Positions 1 to 5,740 of a stretch of DNA of 46,909 nt are shown in pieces (the stretch's first letter is position 1; every line of letters starts with the position of its first letter). The stretch is taken from assembly GCA_930979925.1 (NCBI GenBank), contig CAKNIB010000002.1:1-46909 (forward strand), given 5' to 3'. The translations under genes were made by a program, and so were the position numbers. Below the pieces are notes generated by a model, which saw only the letters and a list, made by a program, of their open reading frames with translations, was not told the DNA's origin and did not search any database. This DNA comes from an uncultured Clostridia bacterium (GTDB lineage: Bacteria; Bacillota; Clostridia; Christensenellales; UBA1242).

Positions 1-826
1 CCTTTCTTAAAGCATTCTTACAGCCTTCTTGTTTATCTTCTGGAAGGCTTGGCAATATATTATTTATTTTTAATATTAATTCTTGCAGATTGTTGAAAAG
101 CAGTTTAAACTCAACAAGTTCATTTGAGCTCGATATCTCAAGCTGTTTTGAAAGTGAGTCATTTGTAAACTGCAGTGCATTTGCCTCTTCACTTTTCTTT
201 TTAAGTTTATCCTTTGTATCAGACAACTTTTGTTTTAACTCTTCTAGTTTATTCTCATACTTGGCCGAATTATCTTTCTCAACTTCAACTGTAATAGTTT
301 CAGGTTCTTTTGCTTCCAACTCAGAGATTTTATCTTTTAAAGACTCAACTTCTGCCTCTAAATTAGTTTTTTCATGTAACAACTTGTCCTTATCTTTATT
401 TTCAGACTTTAACTTTTCTATTTCTTTCTTAAGCTCGCTTACTGAAGTGTTTTCAACGTCTACATTCTCAATTATTTTTTCTTTATCTTCTTCTGGCAAA
501 CTTGCAAGTAGTGATAGTTTAGTAATTCCAATTTGTCCACTCGAGTGGACAAAATCACTCCCTAATTTTTCCATAATTGAAATATATTTATATGCCTGGC
601 TTCTTTTTAGTCCACAAGCGAGCTCAGCATAATCTTCAAATGAAGAATAGCCGGCTTCTAAATACAACTTTTCATCTTTCATTTTTTTAAGATTTTGAGC
701 AAGGTCTATAAGACCGTTACTGATAAGAACACCAGCTGAAATAATATTACTATGTAACTTTAAAAACTCTTGTTGTTTTTCTGTAAGCTCGCTTTCTTTC
801 TTTACTATTAGTTCATTTATATTCAT
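1..826 (-). CDS. Coiled-coil element protein, DUF3102-like N-terminus (3' end beyond window)
   Basis: Reading leftward from an ATG at 826, preceded by a good ribosome site (AGGAGA near 835-840), the frame stays open to the window edge, about 275 codons. The first 110 residues, including GLIDLAQNLKKMKDE, YSSFEDYAELACG and a helix-turn-helix-like KRSQAYKYISIMEK, resemble DUF3102-type proteins of plasmids and conjugative or phage elements. From about residue 140 it is a long Glu/Lys-rich coiled coil (KKEIEKLKSEN, SLKDKISELEAK). The start overlaps the end of the upstream gene by 14 bases, implying translational coupling in the rep transcript. The role is unknown; a DNA-binding replication or maintenance accessory is a reasonable guess from position. 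Confidence 0.8.
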   Translation of the reverse strand, partial: MNINELIVKKESELTEKQQEFLKLHSNIISAGVLISNGLIDLAQNLKKMKDEKLYLEAGYSSFEDYAELACGLKRSQAYKYISIMEKLGSDFVHSSGQIGITKLSLLASLPEEDKEKIIENVDVENTSVSELKKEIEKLKSENKDKDKLLHEKTNLEAEVESLKDKISELEAKEPETITVEVEKDNSAKYENKLEELKQKLSDTKDKLKKKSEEANALQFTNDSLSKQLEISSSNELVEFKLLFNNLQELILKINNILPSLPEDKQEGCKNALRK

Positions 827-1289
827 TACATTTTTCTCCTTTTAACTCGTTAATTTGCTTATTTATTAGGTCACAAATATCGTACCAACGAACAAACTTT
901 TGCAAATAATCATGCTCTGCAGTGTTTATTAAACAGCGTTTTTCTTTTAACTTAAATTTCATTTTTTCAAGTTCGTTAATTGCAAACTGCCTTTTTTCAA
1001 TTATAAGTTTTGCATTTTCTTTAAACATTTCGCCTATATCATATCTTTCAGGTATATTCATACGAGCTAATATCGGCAATACATAATCTTGCAATTTTAA
1101 ATCGTTTTCTAATAGTTCTCTTTTTGTAAAAGGACATATTCCATGACGCTCAAGATAGAATAACAATGCTTGCAAGTATTCTATGCGTTTTTTCTCTCTA
1201 ACAATTTCATGTTCTAAAGTTGTTATCAGATCATGTGATTTTGATATCTCTTTATCAATATCGTCTATATTTATATATTTATTTTTCAC
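813..1289 (-). CDS. Hypothetical coiled-coil protein downstream of rep
   Basis: 158-residue, charged, largely helical protein with no signal peptide or membrane segment. An ATG further upstream (1346) would overlap rep by 41 bases, but a GTG at 1289 sits just after GAGGTGGA and gives VKNKYINIDD as the N-terminus; I prefer that start. The middle contains YLERHGICPFTKRELLEN, and both halves are heptad-rich (ITTLEHEIVREKKRIEYLQALL; INELEKMKFKLKEKRCLI). It sits between rep and the DUF3102-like gene in one leftward transcript with overlaps or short gaps. I do not recognise a family; a replication accessory is only positional inference. Confidence 0.65.
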   Translation of the reverse strand: MKNKYINIDDIDKEISKSHDLITTLEHEIVREKKRIEYLQALLFYLERHGICPFTKRELLENDLKLQDYVLPILARMNIPERYDIGEMFKENAKLIIEKRQFAINELEKMKFKLKEKRCLINTAEHDYLQKFVRWYDICDLINKQINELKGEKCNEYK

Positions 1290-1305
1290 ATTTCCACCTC
1301 TACTT

Positions 1306-2385
1306 TTAAAATGGTAAATCGCCTTCGTTACCATTATACAAAGCAAGCTCTATTTGCTTTGTTTGTTTATTGTATCTATCAAAAATAATTTTTGCTCTTC
1401 CATATTTGTCATACTCAAGCACTTGCTTAATACGTTTCTTACGACCATAAGGTTTTTGCTCGCTTTCTGGAATATCCTCGAATATTGTATCTCGCTCAAC
1501 AAAAATATCTGTTGAAGGATTTATCCGTATAACCTTACTTAATCTTCGAACAAAGCCGTTGTATTGACTTATATTCTCTTCCTGCTCCTGTTTATATAAC
1601 TCTCTATAATGAAAGTTTGATATTATATAAACTTTTGTAAAACAAGCCTGTCCTAAAAAGTTTAAACCTCTAAGCTTTACTGGAGAAAAATCAAGTAATC
1701 TATTCATAAATTGTATATTAAATTGACCATTCCCCTTAAACTCGTCTATTACAAGTATATCTTCACCAGCATAACCAGTAAACGCTGAATTATCAAACGT
1801 ATCAACATAAAAGTAACTATCATTTCGTATTAGGTCTCGAACATATGTAGTCTTCCCAGAACCACTAGGTCCGTATATGTATATAACCTCGACATCTCGC
1901 TCTTGTTTTTTAAAAATTTCAGATTTTCGAAGAGTTCTCAACTTATCAAGTTTATTAAACTCTTTCAAAAATAAACTAGGATACAACTCACGAAGTTGTA
2001 AATCACTCGCACCACTATCAATTAACTCATAAAATTCTTTCAAATCTGTTCTTCCTCCTTCTTCACTAAATTTACCATCTTCATATGGTCCTGATATGCG
2101 TGTTTCACTTTTAGAACAATAATCTCGGCACTGTATATTAGAACCTTGTGCTTTTTCTATATGAGCTGTAGGAAAATATGACTTTATAGTACTAAAACGT
2201 TTACTTATTCTAAAAACAATAAATATTTGAAAATGAATAGTTCCTTTTTCTTCACCTTTCTCACGTTGAAACATATAATACTTAAAATGCTCCAAGTTTT
2301 TTAAATATTCTTGCATTTGCTCATCAGTCTCAGTTGGATTGTTTATTGTTAAACACCATCTACGTGCTTGTGAATTTTCTTCCAT
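1306..2385 (-). CDS. rep: Rolling-circle replication initiator, CRESS/circovirus type (HUH endonuclease plus SF3 helicase)
   Basis: 359 residues. The N-terminal nickase shows all three CRESS motifs: motif I CLTINNP (residues 11-17), motif II HFQIFIVF (51-58, the HxQ variant of the HUH motif typical of circovirus-like Reps) and motif III DYCSK with catalytic Tyr89 and Lys92. A superfamily 3 helicase follows: Walker A GPSGSGKT (172-179), Walker B LVIDEF (211-216) and a motif-C Asn in VYIISN (257). Rep should nick the origin hairpin, stay covalently bound through Tyr89 and unwind the displaced strand. The ribosome site is AGGAGT five bases before the ATG. The hairpin origin and its iterons lie 30-170 bases upstream on the same strand. 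Filamentous phages usually carry other Rep families, so this pairing is unusual. Bacterial CRESS-type plasmid Reps are the closest known analogues. Confidence 0.93.
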   Translation of the reverse strand: MEENSQARRWCLTINNPTETDEQMQEYLKNLEHFKYYMFQREKGEEKGTIHFQIFIVFRISKRFSTIKSYFPTAHIEKAQGSNIQCRDYCSKSETRISGPYEDGKFSEEGGRTDLKEFYELIDSGASDLQLRELYPSLFLKEFNKLDKLRTLRKSEIFKKQERDVEVIYIYGPSGSGKTTYVRDLIRNDSYFYVDTFDNSAFTGYAGEDILVIDEFKGNGQFNIQFMNRLLDFSPVKLRGLNFLGQACFTKVYIISNFHYRELYKQEQEENISQYNGFVRRLSKVIRINPSTDIFVERDTIFEDIPESEQKPYGRKKRIKQVLEYDKYGRAKIIFDRYNKQTKQIELALYNGNEGDLPF

Positions 2386-2397
2386 GATATACTCCTA

Positions 2398-2425
2398 TTT
2401 ATATCAAAACTTTGACGCGCGTCAA
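2398..2425 (-). promoter_or_regulatory. Possible rep promoter overlapping a GCGTCA palindrome
   Basis: On the rep strand TTGACG (2425-2420) and TATAAA (2403-2398) are 16 bases apart, and the -35 lies inside the perfect palindrome TTGACGCGCGTCAA (2412-2425). Rep bound to these iteron copies would cover the promoter, suggesting autoregulation. The expected transcript start would fall at or inside the ribosome site, which is a weakness, so rep may use an upstream promoter instead. Confidence 0.4.
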
Positions 2426-2552
2426 GGTATGCGTCAGGATGCGTCAAGGTTAAAATGAAATTTTCAATTGCTATAAGCCTTTATTTTAAAGGTTTTTTGA
2501 TTCTTACGCGTCAATGCGTCAAGGTTCAGGGGTAATACTAACCCTGAACCTT
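2413..2552 (-). other. Double-strand replication origin: hairpin with TAGTATTAC loop and GCGTCA iterons
   Basis: A perfect 11-bp stem (2521-2531 with 2542-2552) encloses a 10-base loop. On the minus strand the loop reads TTAGTATTAC, containing the nonanucleotide TAGTATTAC (2540 to 2532) that circoviruses carry in their origin loop. By analogy Rep should nick between 2534 and 2533. GCGTCA repeats lie at 2419, 2431, 2441, 2508 and 2516, with one inverted copy at 2413; the last two abut the stem, as Rep-binding iterons do in CRESS viruses. The loop strand is the strand encoding Rep. The motif and repeats are directly visible; the function is inferred from homology. Confidence 0.88.
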
Positions 2553-2561
2553 GTCGCAACT

Positions 2562-2811
2562 CGCTTGCGTGTTCGGCAGAGCCATACCACACGCAAGCGT
2601 TATATTGCAAACATCAGTTCTTTCATGCGGTTAGTGTTTTGTGGAAATGATGGAAAAGTCTACGACTTTACCACATTACCACAAAACCGCCATGCTTACG
2701 GTTAATCGTGGATAAGTGGAAAACTCACTAAAGTGAGTCTAAAACGCCATCAAATCTGAGTTTACCACTAACCCACAATTAACTGGAAATGATGGATAAC
2801 TCGTTGAGTTA
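2562..2811. repeat. Array of hairpins next to the origin; three share a common plan
   Basis: First comes an 11-bp stem (2562-2572 with 2589-2599). Then follow three related imperfect hairpins built as TGG-rich arm, short palindrome, CCA-rich arm. Copy 1 has TTTTGTGG 2637-2644 paired with CCACAAAA 2679-2686 around AAAGTC-tac-GACTTT. Copy 2 has ACTCACT 2723-2729 paired with AGTGAGT 2732-2738. Copy 3 has TAACTC 2797-2802 paired with GAGTTA 2806-2811. Copies 1 and 3 share TGGAAATGATGGA. The loop sequences differ while the stems are kept, so structure appears to be selected. In filamentous phages the intergenic region also carries the packaging hairpin and the complementary-strand origin; these are candidates. 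Confidence 0.75.
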
Positions 2812-2859
2812 CCCACATTCCCACATGGTTACGATTATGACCCAACGAACAAACCACCA

Positions 2860-3222
2860 TTAAGCTTGCAATCTTAACACAGCAAACCTCTTAACACCAC
2901 GTTTAAGCTTGTATTTCTTTATGACCTTCAAAATAAAGGTAACATAAATATACTTTTGTAAACTTTTAGGCAAAACCTTTTGTTTAAGTTGTAGACTCTC
3001 CCATAAGCGTTGTTTTCGGCACAACAATGGTAGTTTAGAAATATTACGTTTCATATCACGCCAAACATACTTTCGAAACTTTTTTATTAATTTTTTATCA
3101 ATGAAGTCCTCAGTATCAAGCGTTAACGCAAATGTAGCACTATAATTCGAAAATATTTTCTGCAACATTTTATTTCGTGAAAAATCAATTTTAGGTTTTT
3201 CTTTAATTTTCTTTTCAAACAT
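2860..3222 (-). CDS. Basic hypothetical protein coupled to the Zot-like gene
   Basis: 120 residues, strongly basic (many Lys and Arg), no signal peptide or membrane helix visible. Its ATG shares one base with the stop codon of the Zot-like gene (TAATG), so translation is probably coupled and the two products may act together. It is the last gene before the origin region. The sequence includes a predicted helical KKLIKKFRKYVWRDMKRN segment and ends KLKRGVKRFAVLRLQA. Overall charge suggests nucleic-acid binding. I recognise no family; a role in DNA handling during packaging is inference from charge and position only. Confidence 0.65.
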   Translation of the reverse strand: MFEKKIKEKPKIDFSRNKMLQKIFSNYSATFALTLDTEDFIDKKLIKKFRKYVWRDMKRNISKLPLLCRKQRLWESLQLKQKVLPKSLQKYIYVTFILKVIKKYKLKRGVKRFAVLRLQA

Positions 3223-4040
3223 TATGCTACTCTCCTCTTTTGATAAAATTCGTCCGGCAATTCGTCGTCAACCTCTTTAAGATATTTAACAATATTTTCA
3301 AAATTATCTTCTTGTTTTTTCGAATATACCAAATCAAAATCTTCTTCCAAATGTCCTTCGTAGAACTTTGGTTTACAGCTTTGACTGTCATATAAGGCAA
3401 AAACGTTATAATTAGCAACAACAGTCTCCTCTGTATAACAGTCCTTATCTTTTTTACCGGATGCCATATATCTATCATATAAACTACTATTTTCAATCTT
3501 ACGTATAGTCCAAGTTAACCTATCGACCTTCCCATTCTCGTCAGTATGTATTTTTAATTTTACTATCTCTATAAAACTAGCAAGCTCTCTAATGTTAACA
3601 TCTATAAGCATAGGTCGTTGAGTGTCGAGATAAATATCTAAGTTATCATGGCCATGTTGCTCATACCAGCGCGATTGCCAATCTGGGAAATACATAGACA
3701 TACGAGAATTAAGATACTTTTGAGCTTCAGTTATACCGATTACCTCATATGGTAAATTAAAATGTGTTTTTACAAACTTATTAGCAAAACCAAGCCTATA
3801 CGGGTTTATACGTCTTGATTGTCTTCGACTATATCCGTATTTTCTAAAAGTAATATCATAATTAGATGCTACACAATGAATAGGATTTGTCTTTATGTTT
3901 TTAAACCCACTCATTTGCTTTGACATAATTTCTTTTTGCATATTTCGGTTACGTTCTCTATCAAAAGCATAAGAATTTAAAATATGGGTTAAAAAACATG
4001 TTTTTCCAGTTCGAGGCGGAGCAAAAATTATTGTTATCAT
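3222..4040 (-). CDS. Zot/pI-family morphogenesis ATPase of filamentous phage
   Basis: 272 residues. The protein opens with a strand and P-loop, ITIIFAPPRTGKT, giving Walker A residues A7-T14. The Walker B region is YEVIGITEAQ (98-107), where most family members have Asp-Glu. The TQRP motif (140-143) and following LIDVNIREL match the Zot-family core. Family members power assembly and extrusion of filamentous virions at the membrane. Unlike gene I proteins of Gram-negative phages I see no C-terminal membrane helix; the tail is acidic (EEDFDLVY, KEVDDELPDEF). That may reflect the host envelope or recruitment to the membrane by another phage protein. It lies directly upstream of the 120-residue basic protein with a one-base overlap. 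This gene is the strongest evidence that the element is filamentous-phage-like. Confidence 0.88.
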   Translation of the reverse strand: MITIIFAPPRTGKTCFLTHILNSYAFDRERNRNMQKEIMSKQMSGFKNIKTNPIHCVASNYDITFRKYGYSRRQSRRINPYRLGFANKFVKTHFNLPYEVIGITEAQKYLNSRMSMYFPDWQSRWYEQHGHDNLDIYLDTQRPMLIDVNIRELASFIEIVKLKIHTDENGKVDRLTWTIRKIENSSLYDRYMASGKKDKDCYTEETVVANYNVFALYDSQSCKPKFYEGHLEEDFDLVYSKKQEDNFENIVKYLKEVDDELPDEFYQKRRVA

Positions 4041-4053
4041 TTTAAAAATATCC

Positions 4054-4082
4054 TTGACAAATTAAATTTTTTATCATATACT
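4054..4082 (+). promoter_or_regulatory. Strong sigma70-type promoter for a small RNA
   Basis: TTGACA (4054-4059), a 17-base spacer and TATACT (4077-4082) on the plus strand, opposite to the surrounding phage operon. No plus-strand gene follows; instead there are three hairpins ending in a T-tract, so the likely product is a short RNA starting near 4088. Confidence 0.7.
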
Positions 4083-4087
4083 AATAA

Positions 4088-4154
4088 TGTCAAGTTTTTG
4101 ACAGCGCAGTTAATTCTGCGATAGGTATGAACGGAATAATTTCCGTTCTTTTTT
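4088..4154 (+). ncRNA. Candidate 67-nt three-hairpin small RNA inside the phage operon
   Basis: Directly after the promoter come three perfect hairpins: TGTCAA/TTGACA (4088-4093 with 4098-4103, loop GTTT), CGCAG/CTGCG (4105-4109 with 4116-4120), and a terminator GAACGGAA/TTCCGTTC (4129-4136 with 4141-4148) followed by six T. The unit fills the gap between the Zot-like gene and the gene upstream of it and points against both. A promoter, structured body and factor-independent terminator packed in about 100 bases is the plan of phage and plasmid regulatory RNAs. Target and function are unknown; it could pair with the leader of the Zot-like mRNA because it is antisense to it. Confidence 0.62.
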
Positions 4155-4572
4155 ATTTCCTGTCTTTTAACTTTCTAACTCGTGCACTATTTAATTTAGA
4201 GTTCTTAGAAGTCTTAAATAATAATTTCTTTACTTGAGATAGCTCGTATTTACTAAAGTCATAAGAACTTTTGTTTTCCAAAAAATATTTATTTCTTTTT
4301 ATAGGCTGGTTTCGAAAATCTCGAGTTTCAACAAAAGGTCTTATTTTTGACTTGCCTTGCCTGTATGTTTTTATTGGAATACCCTTTTTAGATGTAGTTA
4401 GTTTGACAACTGCCAATTCGTCTTTTTTATTACTATCAACTACTACAACACGTCTATAATGACCTTTCACATTAGGCTTTCGATAATTCTCTGCACCATA
4501 AAAATAATTATCTTTTGTTTGAAAAGTTCTTCCATTAGGTATTTTTTTAGAAATGTTTTTCTTTCTTGACAT
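4153..4572 (-). CDS. Basic hypothetical phage protein
   Basis: 139 residues with many Lys and Arg. An ATG four codons further upstream exists, but the ATG at 4572 follows GGAGAAAGTA at ideal spacing, so I start there (MSRKKNISKK). A central stretch HYRRVVVVDSNKKDELAVVKLTTSKKG vaguely recalls the beta-barrel core of MazF/PemK-like proteins, but I see no convincing toxin signature. The C-terminal third is a charged helix (YELSQVKKLLFKTSKN). It is separated from the upstream gene by a long terminator hairpin, so it may be expressed at a lower level or from its own promoter. Function unknown. Confidence 0.65.
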   Translation of the reverse strand: MSRKKNISKKIPNGRTFQTKDNYFYGAENYRKPNVKGHYRRVVVVDSNKKDELAVVKLTTSKKGIPIKTYRQGKSKIRPFVETRDFRNQPIKRNKYFLENKSSYDFSKYELSQVKKLLFKTSKNSKLNSARVRKLKDRK

Positions 4573-4593
4573 TACTTTCTCCATTATAGATTT

Positions 4594-4630
4594 AAAAATA
4601 AAGGCAAAAATATATTTTGCCTTTATTTTT
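4594..4630. terminator. Bidirectional terminator hairpin within the phage operon
   Basis: A perfect 16-bp stem (4594-4609 with 4615-4630) with a 5-base loop; the GGC/GCC core has A tracts on one side and T tracts on the other, so it works on both strands. On the minus strand it follows the 72-residue gene and would limit read-through from the coat/adsorption block into the assembly genes. Confidence 0.75.
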
Positions 4631-4641
4631 GCTAAAATTTT

Positions 4642-4860
4642 CTATTTTGTTGTTTGTGTAGGTTCATCGTCTATAACAAGTCCAAGTCTTAAAAGGTCTT
4701 GAGTAGATGGAAAATACATAATTTCTTTACCATTCTTACCTTTAACTTTAAAGCAAGAATAAGGTTTTCCACTATCCTTACCAACACCCTCAAACACCTC
4801 AAGGCTCTCTACTGCTTGCTTTAGCTCCTTTGCTAAATTTTCTTTTTTTACGATTTTCAT
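4642..4860 (-). CDS. Small protein, possible phage ssDNA-binding protein
   Basis: 72 residues with a good AGGAG ribosome site. The core EGVGKDSGKPYSCFKVKGKNGKEIMYF has the alternating strand pattern and lysine/aromatic content seen in small OB-fold ssDNA-binding proteins of filamentous phages (gene V-like), followed by an acidic tail ending DDEPTQTTK, a feature of many SSBs. It is placed immediately before a strong terminator, compatible with high-level expression. The assignment is inference from composition, size and context; I cannot show homology to gene V families. Confidence 0.6.
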   Translation of the reverse strand: MKIVKKENLAKELKQAVESLEVFEGVGKDSGKPYSCFKVKGKNGKEIMYFPSTQDLLRLGLVIDDEPTQTTK

Positions 4861-4899
4861 TTTTTCTTCTCCTTTTTTTTAATTTCTTGATTACTTACT

Positions 4900-5022
4900 T
4901 CAGGGCCCTTTGAAATAAGTATCTGGTAAAGCAAGGTACAAATTATAGGAGATATATGACCTTGCTTCTGGTAGTAGGTTACTTTTAAAGTTGTAGCCTA
5001 CATAAACATTCTTATAGCTCAT
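4900..5022 (-). CDS. Possible 40-codon ORF overlapping two hairpins
   Basis: An ATG at 5022 overlaps the end of the preceding gene by 11 bases and opens a 40-codon frame (MSYKNVYVGYNF to FKGP). There is no good ribosome site, and the same DNA contains two inverted repeats: AAGCAAGGT/ACCTTGCTT (4929-4937 with 4959-4967), and a GTAGG/CCTAC pair around 4975-5001. It may be coupled translation or simply structured intercistronic sequence. Confidence 0.25.
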   Translation of the reverse strand: MSYKNVYVGYNFKSNLLPEARSYISYNLYLALPDTYFKGP

Positions 5023-5221
5023 TTACCGAAATAACTAAGTCTTTCTTTATACGGACAATACTTGAACCTGTCCAAAACACATAATAACAATTGGTTGAGT
5101 GCCAAAACATTAATTTATTTAATGTTATCTCAATAAAATCTTTATTTTTATTCCAACGATTAAATATTATCTTTCTATATGTAACATCATAATAACAAGC
5201 TGTTTTAAAATTAAATTTCAT
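5012..5221 (-). CDS. Small hypothetical phage protein
   Basis: 69 residues starting MKFNFKTACYY from the ATG at 5221, five bases after AGGAG; a GTG two codons upstream is part of the same ribosome-site region and is less likely. The ribosome site overlaps the stop of the HExxH gene, so the two are translated in tandem. Rich in aromatic residues (YYDVTYRKIIFNRW, FWHSTNCYYVFWTG) with alternating hydrophobics, suggesting a small beta-sheet protein. No family recognised. Confidence 0.55.
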   Translation of the reverse strand: MKFNFKTACYYDVTYRKIIFNRWNKNKDFIEITLNKLMFWHSTNCYYVFWTGSSIVRIKKDLVISVNEL

Positions 5222-5229
5222 ATACACTC

Positions 5230-5739
5230 CTAAAACTCTAAATAACCTACAAAGCTGTAATCTTGGTTGAAGGCGCCATGCAGGTCAAGATTAGCTATGT
5301 ATAAAGCTACATTTTTAAAATAATCGTTGTCACTATTGTAAAGTATTTTGTAGGCCTCAAGGTTTGTCCTACGCTCGTCAGTTGAGTAAGTTGTTAGGTG
5401 TACAAGCTCGTGAGTTAAGATAAAAGTGTATAGCTCGTAAGTTAAGTTTTTCTTTATCTCAACCTTTTTTAAGAGTGGATAACATCTACCTTTAACATCA
5501 CCTGTCATATCAACAAAGGTGAGCGTATATGACGGACTATCAAATAGCTCGTTGATATCCTCGGCGAGAGTATCGTAGCTGATATCGTCTGGACGAGATA
5601 TATAAAACTCGATACTCTCAACATTTGGCGCCTTGTATGGTAGTGAATAAACTATTTTATAGATTGAGTAACCTGCAAAGGCTATAGCCAAGATAAAGAG
5701 TATTATTGCAATAATCTTTATTGCTTTTAACAATTTCAT
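5230..5739 (-). CDS. Membrane-anchored HExxH metallopeptidase-like protein
   Basis: 169 residues. An N-terminal hydrophobic helix (about residues 8-30) forms a signal anchor, with the rest expected outside the membrane. The motif THELVHLTTYSTDERRTNLEAY contains HExxH (His110, Glu111, His114) and a Glu128 fourteen residues later that could be the third zinc ligand of a gluzincin-like site. It lies two bases downstream of the large coiled-coil/LRR protein in the same transcript. Wall or coat-protein processing during virion entry or exit is an attractive inference, since filamentous phages of Gram-positive hosts must cross a thick wall. The motif is seen; activity and role are not demonstrated. 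Confidence 0.7.
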   Translation of the reverse strand: MKLLKAIKIIAIILFILAIAFAGYSIYKIVYSLPYKAPNVESIEFYISRPDDISYDTLAEDINELFDSPSYTLTFVDMTGDVKGRCYPLLKKVEIKKNLTYELYTFILTHELVHLTTYSTDERRTNLEAYKILYNSDNDYFKNVALYIANLDLHGAFNQDYSFVGYLEF

Positions 5740-5740
5740 A

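Noticed and set aside
90..632. 180-codon plus-strand ORF rich in Ser, Phe and Leu
   Set aside because: It is the antisense of the coiled-coil gene read leftward from 826, which has a ribosome site and sensible protein composition.
2514..2705. 63-codon plus-strand ORF across the origin
   Set aside because: It runs through the origin hairpin, iterons and tandem hairpins, lacks a ribosome site, and its sequence is explained by the structures.
4153..4572. MazF/PemK-like toxin
   Set aside because: Only a short strand-rich stretch is suggestive; conserved catalytic residues and an antitoxin gene are not visible.
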